Shown here: positions 1 through 6,729 of the stretch, piece by piece
How the letters are laid out: the number at the start of each line of letters is the position of its first letter
How positions within the stretch are numbered: the first letter of the stretch is position 1
NCBI GenBank assembly: GCA_938017655.1
Contig: CALIJO010000081.1
Span: forward strand, 1 to 32,557
DNA: 32,557 nt
Direction: 5' to 3'
From: an uncultured Candidatus Saccharibacteria bacterium
Lineage (GTDB): Bacteria > Patescibacteriota > Saccharimonadia > Saccharimonadales > Saccharimonadaceae
The notes under the pieces: model-generated
What the model was told of the DNA's origin: nothing
The model's input: only the letters and a program-made list of their open reading frames with translations
Database searches by the model: none
Position numbers and translations under genes: made by a program

Positions 1-60
1 AAGAGCTACCTTATTTTTATGCAAGATTTTGTTGCAAAGGTGCTGAGCTATTACGGAAAT

Positions 61-89
61 TTGCATTTTTATGATGTTTATGTTACAAT
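61..89 (+). promoter_or_regulatory. Promoter of the first gene
   Basis: The -35 box is TTGCAT (61-66) and the -10 box is TACAAT (84-89), separated by 17 bases. TG at 81-82 makes it an extended -10. Transcription should start near 96, leaving a leader of about 65 bases before the ATG at 161. Nothing recognisable as a gene is seen in bases 1-60. Confidence 0.7.
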
Positions 90-160
90 AGAGTTGTTAC
101 TTGCGGCCCGTATGTATATATGGCGCCACGAAATGTACCTTACGAAAAAGGAGTGGTTAT

Positions 161-1045
161 ATGAAGAATAACGACGCAAATGCAGCACGTGAGATGAATT
201 TTGAAGAAGATCCCAACGAAAGTAGCCCGAATAGACCTGCTAGCGAGCTGAAATTGGTAGTTTCGAAAAAGAAGCTGCCAAATAACTGTGGGAATGCAAA
301 AAAGCATCAGAGAAAGTCCTGGACCAATGTCGATCACAGAGAAGCCTACATTGAAGAGCAGTTGTCCAAGAAGATTGAGCCGAATTACGCTCCAATCAAC
401 GTGGCAAAAATCGCCTGCCCGATCGCGATTATTAGGGGGGTATTACCGACGGAAAAACGCGTAAGACTCGACGGCAATGGCGTGCCCTGTGACCAAGTGG
501 AAGTAACCCCATTCATAGAAGACTTTTGGCTTCCATATAAGAAGCAAATTAGGATCGATAAGAATGTGGACGTTGCAATAATTTTTTATTCCTTCAAACA
601 TAAGGGGCAAGAATATAGCAAACTTTGCTTTACGTTGAACAATATTTATGATGAACCGGAACTAAATAATGGTTCTGGCTACCTGTATCAACAATTGACC
701 CGCAGAAATAAGCAGATCAATGTATTCGAGAGTCAAGATGATCCAAGCAAAGTTAGGATGAGGTATGTAATGCCATCTGAATTTGAAGAATTCATTGAAG
801 AACTTAGACGGATGTCCCCCAATCATCGAGCTGAACGGATTATACGTAAAACCGTACGCCCAACCACAGAAGAAATTGAGAGAGTAGTTCGTGACACCTC
901 ACTGCATTGCAGTAAAAAACTACTGGCTGAATATATTAAATCGTCTGGATTGAAAAACGTTAAATTTGTAACCTATAGTACTTATAAATTTAATAAAGAC
1001 GAGATCTTGAAAGAGCTGGAAAAGTCTGGCAAGGTTAATTTCTGA
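161..1045 (+). CDS. Hypothetical protein, no family recognised (294 aa)
   Basis: I do not recognise this protein. The ATG at 161 is chosen because AAAGGAG lies seven bases upstream; an upstream in-frame TTG at 101 has no ribosome binding site. The product is soluble, with no signal peptide or membrane segment. The first ~70 residues are polar and probably disordered. A middle part (about 75-210) looks globular, and a charged Arg/Lys/Glu-rich helical part (about 215-294) includes EEFIEELRRM and EIERVVRD. It has its own promoter and a strong terminator, so it is a stand-alone unit on the opposite strand to the rpsO operon. Its codon choice looks less uniform than that of the housekeeping genes nearby, which could mean transfer, but I did not measure it. 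Function unknown; that it is a real gene is well supported. Confidence 0.75.
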   Translation: MKNNDANAAREMNFEEDPNESSPNRPASELKLVVSKKKLPNNCGNAKKHQRKSWTNVDHREAYIEEQLSKKIEPNYAPINVAKIACPIAIIRGVLPTEKRVRLDGNGVPCDQVEVTPFIEDFWLPYKKQIRIDKNVDVAIIFYSFKHKGQEYSKLCFTLNNIYDEPELNNGSGYLYQQLTRRNKQINVFESQDDPSKVRMRYVMPSEFEEFIEELRRMSPNHRAERIIRKTVRPTTEEIERVVRDTSLHCSKKLLAEYIKSSGLKNVKFVTYSTYKFNKDEILKELEKSGKVNF

Positions 1046-1116
1046 AATTATATTTAGTCAGTCAAAATGAACAAAATTGAACAAATGCTATTTTTGTAAA
1101 CACACCTTTTATTAAT

Positions 1117-1147
1117 GGAGGAGAGCTTTAAAGTTCTCCTCTTTTTC
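1117..1147 (+). terminator. Rho-independent terminator of the first gene
   Basis: A GAGGAGAG...TTCTCCTC stem with one G-U wobble and a CTTTAAAG loop (1118-1141) is followed by CTTTTTCTT. It ends the rightward transcript about 70 bases after the stop codon. Confidence 0.8.
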
Positions 1148-1185
1148 TTGGCTTGGTTTAAAACTAATGATTGATTATTTTTGGC

Positions 1186-1212
1186 ACAAAAAATACCCCC
1201 GAGGGGGTATTA
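1186..1212 (-). terminator. Terminator of the DHH-truB-rpsO operon
   Basis: The perfect stem AATACCCCC/GGGGGTATT (1192-1200 with 1203-1211) is followed on the minus strand by a T run (A run at 1187-1193 on the plus strand). It lies just after the rpsO stop, so it ends the leftward operon. Confidence 0.85.
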
Positions 1213-1224
1213 ATTATTGACGTA

Positions 1225-1491
1225 TTATTTACGTAGACCGAGTTTGGCAACTGTTGACTTGTAAAGCTCAAAATCAGTTTTCTCGAGGTACTTCAATAGA
1301 CGTTTGCGACGACCTACCATTTGCATGAGTCCGCGACGAGCCATAAAGTCGTGCTTATTCGCCTTTACGTGCTCAGTCACTTCTTTGATACGCTCAGTCA
1401 AGATAGAAACTTGCACCTCTGGAGAACCCACATCTTTTGCATTGCGTGCAGTGGCTTGAATGGCCTTAGCTTTGTTCTCTTTTGTAATCAT
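1225..1491 (-). CDS. rpsO: 30S ribosomal protein S15
   Basis: S15 binds 16S rRNA early in assembly of the 30S platform and contributes to an intersubunit bridge. The 88-residue length matches the family (about 89). Diagnostic segments are visible: GSPEVQVSILTERI near residue 22 and RRGLMQMVGRRKRLLKYL near residues 52-69, the rRNA-binding helices. It is the last gene of the leftward operon, 48 bases after truB; truB-rpsO order is widely conserved in bacteria. No strong ribosome binding site precedes the ATG; S15 often regulates its own translation through its leader, but I could not identify such a structure here. A strong terminator follows. Confidence 0.97.
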   Translation of the reverse strand: MITKENKAKAIQATARNAKDVGSPEVQVSILTERIKEVTEHVKANKHDFMARRGLMQMVGRRKRLLKYLEKTDFELYKSTVAKLGLRK

Positions 1492-1539
1492 ATTGGTGCT
1501 ATCTTAACATAAGAGAGCAGGAATTTCAAGAGGTTGGAT

Positions 1540-2289
1540 TTATTTTTCTAAATTTTCTGACATAAAATCATCCAGAGTAATTGCGTCTTCGATTTTATAT
1601 GGACCGACCTGAGTGCGACGAAGTGCGGTGAGGTAGGCGGAAGCGCCAAGAGCTTTTCCGATATCCTCACCCAAGGTGCGAATATAAGTGCCGGAGGAGA
1701 CGTGAGCACGGATTTTTAGGATCGGGTATTGATAGTCGAGAATTTCTATGGCATAAATTTCAACCTGGCGGGAAGGCATTTCGATTTGCTTCCCTTCACG
1801 AGCCAATTGATAGGCGCGCTTACCATTAATCTTTATAGCCGAAAAAACAGGGAGCGTTTGAGTAATTTGACCAAGGAAATTTCGGCAGACCGCTTCGACC
1901 TCTTCTCTAGTCGGGATTTTAGTAACTTCATGAGTAGTAATTTCACCCTCAGGATCACCGGTGGTACTGGATTTGCCAAGTTCAATGGTAGCCTCATACC
2001 ACTTATCGAGTTTCAAAAAAGTATCGGAAAGTTTGGTGGCCTTGTGAGTCAAAATAATTAGGAGCCCGGTAGCAAAAGGATCGAGCGTGCCGGTGTGGCC
2101 GACTTTCACCTTTTTCCCTTCTTGCTCACTGAGCTTACGACGAATCCGAGCGACCACACCAAAAGAAGTCATTTGGTCCGGTTTATCGATTAATAATATA
2201 TCCGGATTTTGACGCGGGTTGAGATTGATGGTCGATTCTGGATTTTCGGTATGAGGATTGATCTCGGGTAAGTTTGATTCTGGGTTCAT
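1540..2289 (-). CDS. truB: tRNA pseudouridine(55) synthase
   Basis: TruB converts U55 of the tRNA T-loop to pseudouridine. The catalytic motif HTGTLDPFATGLL is present with Asp70 as nucleophile, followed by PVFSAIKINGKRAYQLAREG (about 147-166) and the SSGTYIRTLGEDIG segment (about 199-212). At 249 residues it is shorter than the E. coli enzyme (314) and lacks most of the C-terminal PUA-like extension; the first ~28 residues are a polar Asn/Pro/Glu-rich extension. The start lies only 2 bases after the stop of the upstream DHH-like gene, with AGGA in front of the ATG, so the two are probably translationally coupled. rpsO follows. Confidence 0.95.
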   Translation of the reverse strand: MNPESNLPEINPHTENPESTINLNPRQNPDILLIDKPDQMTSFGVVARIRRKLSEQEGKKVKVGHTGTLDPFATGLLIILTHKATKLSDTFLKLDKWYEATIELGKSSTTGDPEGEITTHEVTKIPTREEVEAVCRNFLGQITQTLPVFSAIKINGKRAYQLAREGKQIEMPSRQVEIYAIEILDYQYPILKIRAHVSSGTYIRTLGEDIGKALGASAYLTALRRTQVGPYKIEDAITLDDFMSENLEK

Positions 2290-2291
2290 TT

Positions 2292-4523
2292 TTACATTCC
2301 TGGAATATGAAAAGCGGTTGGGTCAATTTTAGCTGGCGCTGGCTCGGTCGGCTCTTCTGGCGAAAAAATCGCAGTTGGTTCAGCAATCGGGGCAGGGGCT
2401 GGCGCGCTAGTATCGATTGGCTGAGAAATTAGCGGTGATTCCGAGGCAAAAGTGCGAAGTGGTGGTTCGACTGGCACTGAACTAACTGGGGCTACATCAG
2501 GGGTGGCTGGGGCCTCTGGTGGCATTGGTAACACTGGTGGCATCAAGTCGGTTGGCGCTGGATTTATGAATGCTTGGTTACTTGTCAGTGGTTGATTTGG
2601 CATGGAAGCAGCATCAAAAATCACTGGAGCTGGTGGAACTAACGGGATTGACTGCGTTGGTTGTAATGGAGCAGCTACAGAGTTAGATTGCATCGGTTCA
2701 ATATATGACATTGGCTGGACTTGAGAAACTGGAGCGGTAAATTGCATTGGCTGAACAGGAGCGGACGGCTCAGGATATTGCATCGATTGGACGGGCTGAA
2801 CTGGTTGAGCTGGTTGAATTGGTTGAGCTGGTTGAATTGGTTGAGCTGGTTGGACTGGGGCTGAATATTGCATTGGCTGCTCCTGTGAAACTGAAGCGAC
2901 AAATGAAGCTTGCGGAGTAAGTGAAGTTGGCGCGTTGAGTGGACTTGGCACAGTAGGCGCGGCTGACATATCAAGAGCATTTGGTGTAGCAAATGGCGCT
3001 GACACTGGCTGGGGTGTCGCAAGGTTTTGCGCAGTAAGTGGGGCCGGCGCTGGCTGGGGTGTCGCAAGGTTTTGCGCAAAGTTTAGCGGTGGAGTCGGCA
3101 TGACTGGTGCCTGATAATTTGGCGTTTCATTAGTATAGTTTGGCTGAGGTAGATTAGGCCCAGGGCTCTGAATAAAATTGTTTTCCATCACAGCCGAGGC
3201 GGCAGCGGCGGCCGGATTAATTGGCGCTTGATAAGCCGGAGCCGACTGGGACTCGATTACCTGAGGTGCGGGAACTGGCTGCGATTCGAAAGATTGAGGG
3301 GCTGAAGCTGGGTGAGAAACTAATTGAGGTTCTTGAGGCTGAGGTGCTGGAGAAATTTGAGGTTCAGGGGATTGAGGAACTTGAGCTGGTTGAGATTCAA
3401 GTGGTTGGCCATCGAGAGTTTGATTAGGATTTGGTTCAATTTCAATATAATCAAGAGTGTTTTTCGAAAGTGGGGTGGACATTACGGGCGCTGGAGCAGT
3501 GGGGGTGGCCAACTCGGCAGGAGCGGATGGGATGACAGGAGCAACAGAAGTGGCAGGCACAGCAGGAGCGACAGAAACAACCGGAGAGTTTGGCGCGACT
3601 GGGGCTTCAGTAGCTCGAGATTCAGTGGCAGCGGGAGTGGCCGGAGTCTGTGCTTCGTCTGGAGTTTTGATTTTCTCCATAATTTGAGAAGAAATCAATT
3701 GCTGATTGGCGCCAAAGGACATCAATTTCGAGGCGATCGACATAGTATTTGATGAAGTACGTGGATTAGAAAAATGATCAGTAGAGGCCACGATACCAGT
3801 GAGAAGTGCGGTTGCAACCTGTTCACTAAAGCTGGCTAGTCCAAGTTTATCCGCTAAACCAACAACCATTTCAGAAACGGAAGAAGCATTAGAATCCTGC
3901 CATTCGAGTTCAGCGAAACGGCCTGGGGTACCGACGGTGAGGTTAATCGCAGTGGCATCGTGCATAATGCGACCATATTCGGAAAGCGCTGGGTCAATTT
4001 CATCACCGGAAATCACATCAAAGCAGATTACTAGGTCAACATTATAGTCGCCATAAGACATACTGAGGTCGGCTTGACCAATGGTAGCCTTGTATGGCGT
4101 GACATAAACTTTGACAAAATCACCTTCAATTTTATAACTGATATGATCGACCTTATCCTTACTAAGAGCGATAATAAAATCTTGCAAGCTATTGGTGGTT
4201 TTTTCAAAAGTTTCTTCTGGTTTCAAAAATTGCAAAACATTTGGCACTTGACCGGAAAAGATCGCGGTAACATGCTTGTGTATGGTGTCAAGAATCATGG
4301 CAAGACCGAGCGCAGCGGAAATTTCGTCGATGTTTGGATTTTTGGAAAGCGCAATGAGGATATTTTCACTGGCTTTAATTTTATCGACTACCCGGTTCGT
4401 AATATTGCTAATATCATCAAGAGCCGGCAGCTCGCCAGCTTCGGCATTTTTAATGGCATTAGTGACACTACTACCAAGTTTAGGACTAATAGGTGAATTT
4501 GAATTTTGATTATTTGTTTGCAT
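2292..4523 (-). CDS. Degenerate DHH-family (NrnA-like) protein with long Pro/Ala/Gln tail
   Basis: Residues ~45-285 resemble the DHH phosphoesterase fold: a first beta-alpha unit ENILIALSKNPNIDEISAALG (53-73), a strand VDLVICFDV (162-170) and a late segment TDHFSNPRTSSNTMSIASKLMSFGA (248-272), similar to the 'TG.F....T...T....A..L...GA' region of NrnA proteins. The usual metal ligands are poorly kept: DGDAIGS is replaced by NIDEISA, and the DHH triad region reads GRIMHDATAINL. It is therefore probably inactive or altered. Residues ~287-743 are low complexity, rich in Pro, Ala, Gln and Ser, with no domain; the last residues are DPTAFHIPGM. In Firmicutes nrnA often lies just upstream of truB, which supports the relationship. 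The promoter is strong and divergent from mutM. An RNA-related binding or scaffold role is only inference. Confidence 0.7.
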   Translation of the reverse strand: MQTNNQNSNSPISPKLGSSVTNAIKNAEAGELPALDDISNITNRVVDKIKASENILIALSKNPNIDEISAALGLAMILDTIHKHVTAIFSGQVPNVLQFLKPEETFEKTTNSLQDFIIALSKDKVDHISYKIEGDFVKVYVTPYKATIGQADLSMSYGDYNVDLVICFDVISGDEIDPALSEYGRIMHDATAINLTVGTPGRFAELEWQDSNASSVSEMVVGLADKLGLASFSEQVATALLTGIVASTDHFSNPRTSSNTMSIASKLMSFGANQQLISSQIMEKIKTPDEAQTPATPAATESRATEAPVAPNSPVVSVAPAVPATSVAPVIPSAPAELATPTAPAPVMSTPLSKNTLDYIEIEPNPNQTLDGQPLESQPAQVPQSPEPQISPAPQPQEPQLVSHPASAPQSFESQPVPAPQVIESQSAPAYQAPINPAAAAASAVMENNFIQSPGPNLPQPNYTNETPNYQAPVMPTPPLNFAQNLATPQPAPAPLTAQNLATPQPVSAPFATPNALDMSAAPTVPSPLNAPTSLTPQASFVASVSQEQPMQYSAPVQPAQPIQPAQPIQPAQPVQPVQSMQYPEPSAPVQPMQFTAPVSQVQPMSYIEPMQSNSVAAPLQPTQSIPLVPPAPVIFDAASMPNQPLTSNQAFINPAPTDLMPPVLPMPPEAPATPDVAPVSSVPVEPPLRTFASESPLISQPIDTSAPAPAPIAEPTAIFSPEEPTEPAPAKIDPTAFHIPGM
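2803..2856 (-). repeat. Three tandem 18-base units within the tail-coding region
   Basis: The unit GGTTGAGCTGGTTGAATT (plus strand) occurs at 2803-2820 and 2821-2838, with a slightly diverged third copy at 2839-2856. It encodes a Pro-Ala-Gln-Pro-Ile-Gln repeat on the minus strand. Such units change length readily by slippage, which would leave the frame intact. Confidence 0.85.
3005..3078 (-). repeat. 29-base direct repeat in the tail-coding region
   Basis: Identical 29-base copies lie at 3005-3033 and 3050-3078, offset 45 bases (15 codons). They encode AQNLATPQP twice. This is an in-frame internal duplication. Confidence 0.85.
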
Positions 4524-4544
4524 TTTTGACTCTTTTCCTTTTAA

Positions 4545-4573
4545 AATATACCATAATCATCTTGGGGTTGCAA
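4545..4573 (-). promoter_or_regulatory. Promoter of the DHH-truB-rpsO operon
   Basis: On the minus strand TTGCAA (4568-4573), 17 bases, TATATT (4545-4550), with TG one base upstream of the -10 box. The self-complementary -35 hexamer is also used by the divergent mutM promoter. A purine-rich AAGGAAAAG precedes the ATG at 4523. Confidence 0.75.
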
Positions 4574-4595
4574 GGAAAACTGACGCGACTATAAT
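4568..4595 (+). promoter_or_regulatory. mutM promoter, predicted leaderless
   Basis: TTGCAA (4568-4573), 16 bases, TATAAT (4590-4595), then six bases to the ATG at 4602. Transcription should begin at or next to the A of the start codon. Confidence 0.75.
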
Positions 4596-4601
4596 AGAGA
4601 T

Positions 4602-5555
4602 ATGCCAGAGTTACCAGAAGTTGAAACAATTCTCAGAGGGGTTTTGAAATTTACTAAAGATAAATCCGTGGGAAAAGTCAAAATTAGTTCCCTCTCTTCC
4701 TTTTTAGGACCAAAAGAACTAATCGAAGGACAAAAAATTATAGGCATGCGTCGCTTCGGCAAGGCCTTGATTTTTGATTTTGAAAATGGCGTTTCGATGA
4801 TGGTGCATCTGAGAATGACTGGACAATTAATTTATCGAAATCTGGGGACCGAATCTGGAAAAGATTTTGTCAAAATGATTTCGCAAGGTGATTTTAAGAC
4901 GGAATTGTTCGATAAGGATGGTTTTTCGGGGGGGCATCCGAGCGAAAGTTTTTATGGTGGTTTACCAAATAAACAGACGCGAGTGGAGTTTGAAATTTGT
5001 GAAAAAACTGCGGCTGGTGAGCTAGAGCAGGTCGGCACCCTTTATTTTAATGACCAGAGGAAATTTGGTTTTTGTAAGGTGCTAGAAACTAGTGAAGTGG
5101 AAAATGAATCTTTTATCAAGAAACTCGCGAAAGAGCCGTGGGATATGACGGACGAAGAATTCAAAAAGAATTTGATGCGACATAAAAAAGCTTTGATTAA
5201 ACCGACTATTCTAGACCAAACAGTGATTTGTGGCCTGGGCAATATTTATGCCGACGAATCGCTTTATTTTGCTAAAATCGATCCGGAACGTATCGTAGAA
5301 AGTTTGACCGATGAAGAAATCCATCAGCTTCTAATTGGTGCGCGCACCGTGATGCAGGATTCGATTGATTCCGGTGGTAGCACCATGGCGACTTACGTGA
5401 AAGCGGATGGCACGAAGGGCGATTATCTAACCAAATTCGCCAAAGTTTTTCGTCGGGAGGGTGAACCATGCGAAAGGTGTGGTACAGAAATTATTAAAAT
5501 TAAGGTGGCGGGGCGTGGCACACATCTTTGTCCGCATTGTCAAAAGAAATTTTAG
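4602..5555 (+). CDS. mutM: Formamidopyrimidine-DNA glycosylase (Fpg/MutM)
   Basis: MutM removes oxidised purines such as 8-oxoguanine and nicks the abasic site. The N-terminus MPELPEVETILRG gives the catalytic Pro2 and Glu3; Lys54 in RRFGKALIF matches the conserved lysine, and MVHLRMTGQL (67-76) is typical. The helix-two-turn-helix is seen at GLGNIYADESLYFAKIDP, and the C-terminal zinc finger has Cys290, Cys293, Cys310, Cys313. At 317 residues it is longer than usual (~270), because of an insertion of about 40 residues between ~82 and ~124 that includes a Gly/Ser-rich stretch. The mRNA is predicted to be leaderless. holA follows 7 bases after the stop. Confidence 0.95.
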   Translation: MPELPEVETILRGVLKFTKDKSVGKVKISSLSSFLGPKELIEGQKIIGMRRFGKALIFDFENGVSMMVHLRMTGQLIYRNLGTESGKDFVKMISQGDFKTELFDKDGFSGGHPSESFYGGLPNKQTRVEFEICEKTAAGELEQVGTLYFNDQRKFGFCKVLETSEVENESFIKKLAKEPWDMTDEEFKKNLMRHKKALIKPTILDQTVICGLGNIYADESLYFAKIDPERIVESLTDEEIHQLLIGARTVMQDSIDSGGSTMATYVKADGTKGDYLTKFAKVFRREGEPCERCGTEIIKIKVAGRGTHLCPHCQKKF

Positions 5556-5562
5556 GATATAA

Positions 5563-6192
5563 ATGATTTATATTTTCGACGGAGAGGATCGCAAAAAAGC
5601 TGAGCAAAAAGCTCGGATGATTTTGGGGGAAAAAATCGAGATTATCGATGCGGATAATATTGACCGAGCCGAACTAGAATCGATTTTCCTCGGTGTGACA
5701 TTTTTTGAAGCAGAACGTCGGATCTTGATTAAGGATTTATTTTTGAAAAAAGAGTTGGTGAAGAAATTACCAAACTTAATTGATACGCCACATAAAATTG
5801 TTCTACTTGAAACCAAACTCGATAAGCGTGGAGCGGTTTACAAAGAGCTAGTGAAGCTGGCAAAAACTAATTCGGAGATTAAATTCGAAACTTTCGCAGC
5901 GGCAGAGCAGACGGTGGATCGCAATGCAGTGTTTCGAATTTTTGATTTAGCAATGACGGATGGCAGACGTGCGGTAAAAAATTTACAAGGTATTGAATCC
6001 GATAATGATCCTTATGCGACGATTGGCGCTTGGACGAAAAAGGCTTGTGATTTACTGGAGCGAAATCCCAAAAAAGCCCGTGCCATTCTGAAGGAATTAG
6101 CGAAGATTGATGTCTTGGTAAAATCGACGGATTTTAGCAAAGAGCCCTGGGTATTACTTGAAGGATTATTGCTGAGGATTCCTAGTCTTTAA
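5563..6192 (+). CDS. holA: DNA polymerase III delta subunit-like protein, short
   Basis: Delta opens the sliding clamp as part of the clamp loader. The protein begins MIYIFDGED and ends with a helical segment ILKELAKIDVLVKSTDFSKEPWVLLEGLLLRI, like the closing helices of HolA. The family is normally 320-345 residues; here only 209 are present, with a reduced N-terminal ATPase-like part and apparently compressed middle. The gene sits tail to tail with rpsT, a neighbour of holA in many bacteria, which supports the call. It follows mutM by 7 bases, with AGGAT in front of the ATG, so the two form an operon. Divergence is high, so confidence rests on the ends plus context. Confidence 0.65.
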   Translation: MIYIFDGEDRKKAEQKARMILGEKIEIIDADNIDRAELESIFLGVTFFEAERRILIKDLFLKKELVKKLPNLIDTPHKIVLLETKLDKRGAVYKELVKLAKTNSEIKFETFAAAEQTVDRNAVFRIFDLAMTDGRRAVKNLQGIESDNDPYATIGAWTKKACDLLERNPKKARAILKELAKIDVLVKSTDFSKEPWVLLEGLLLRIPSL

Positions 6193-6246
6193 AATTGATT
6201 TTCAGGTTTTTAGATTTTAAGGTTTTCAGATTTGAGATTTTTGCAC

Positions 6247-6273
6247 AAAAAAGACCTCCGGAGAGGTCTTTTT
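6247..6273. terminator. Bidirectional terminator between holA and rpsT
   Basis: The stem AAGACCTC/GAGGTCTT (6251-6258 with 6263-6270) with a CGGA loop is flanked by A and T runs on both sides, so it can stop transcripts of both converging genes. Confidence 0.85.
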
Positions 6274-6274
6274 A

Positions 6275-6625
6275 CTAAGCAGCCTTTTTGGTGGTCTTCT
6301 TAGCGGTTGTCTTTTTAGCGACAGTCTTTTTTGCAGTAGCCTTCTTGGCGGTAGCTTTTTTAGCGGTGGTTTCAGCCTTGACGCCATTAGAAGCCTTAGC
6401 AATTTTCACCAAGCTAGCCTTACGACGAGAAGCGGTATTCTTCTTGATGAGGCCTTTCTTTGCAGCCTTGTCGTATTCAGATTGAGCTTTGGAAAGATTT
6501 TCAGCAGTTGGGTTAGCTTTAAAAGCTTTGAGTGAGTTCTTGATGAACTTCTTAATCTGTTGGTTCTTTGCAGTGCGTTTGACTGCTTGACGAGCTGCCT
6601 TTTTTGCAGATTTGATAATCGGCAT
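6275..6625 (-). CDS. rpsT: 30S ribosomal protein S20 with Lys/Ala-rich tail
   Basis: S20 is a primary 16S rRNA binder. The body MPIIKSAKKAARQAVKRTAKNQQIKKFIKNSLKAF and KAAKKGLIKKNTASRRKASLVKIA (about residues 53-76) match the three-helix S20 fold; NTASRRKASL is the family signature. The family is about 87 residues; here there are 116, because a tail of roughly 30 residues of AKKAT/AKKTT repeats, resembling histone H1-like tails, has been added. It is a single gene with its own promoter, facing holA. The tail probably adds non-specific RNA or DNA contact (inference). Confidence 0.95.
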   Translation of the reverse strand: MPIIKSAKKAARQAVKRTAKNQQIKKFIKNSLKAFKANPTAENLSKAQSEYDKAAKKGLIKKNTASRRKASLVKIAKASNGVKAETTAKKATAKKATAKKTVAKKTTAKKTTKKAA

Positions 6626-6673
6626 TATAGTTTCCTGTTTAAAACGATTTAATGATTAATATACTTGTGGAAT

Positions 6674-6701
6674 ATTATACATGATTTTCATAGATTGTAA
6701 A
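6674..6701 (-). promoter_or_regulatory. rpsT promoter
   Basis: On the minus strand TTTACA (6696-6701), 16 bases, TATAAT (6674-6679). The leader is about 42 bases and contains AGGAAA before the ATG. The -35 box overlaps that of the divergent uppP promoter. Confidence 0.7.
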
Positions 6702-6723
6702 GATGGGGGCCGGAGACTATAAT
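6695..6723 (+). promoter_or_regulatory. uppP promoter, predicted leaderless
   Basis: TTGTAA (6695-6700), 17 bases, TATAAT (6718-6723), then six bases to the ATG at 6730. No Shine-Dalgarno sequence can be present in the mRNA if transcription starts at the usual distance. Confidence 0.75.
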
Positions 6724-6729
6724 AAAACT

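Noticed and set aside
101..160. TTG start at 101 for the first gene
   Set aside because: There is no ribosome binding site, while the ATG at 161 has AAAGGAG at the right distance.
1048..1090. Short repeats of TGAACAAA after the first gene
   Set aside because: Only two copies of eight bases in an AT-rich stretch; consistent with chance.
2675..3752. Several long frames antisense to or overlapping the tail of the DHH-like gene
   Set aside because: They are by-products of the repetitive Pro/Ala/Gln coding sequence; their translations are low-complexity mirror text.
6703..6729. Nine-residue N-terminal extension of UppP from the ATG at 6703
   Set aside because: It would start upstream of the TATAAT box that serves the gene, and homologues begin at the later methionine.
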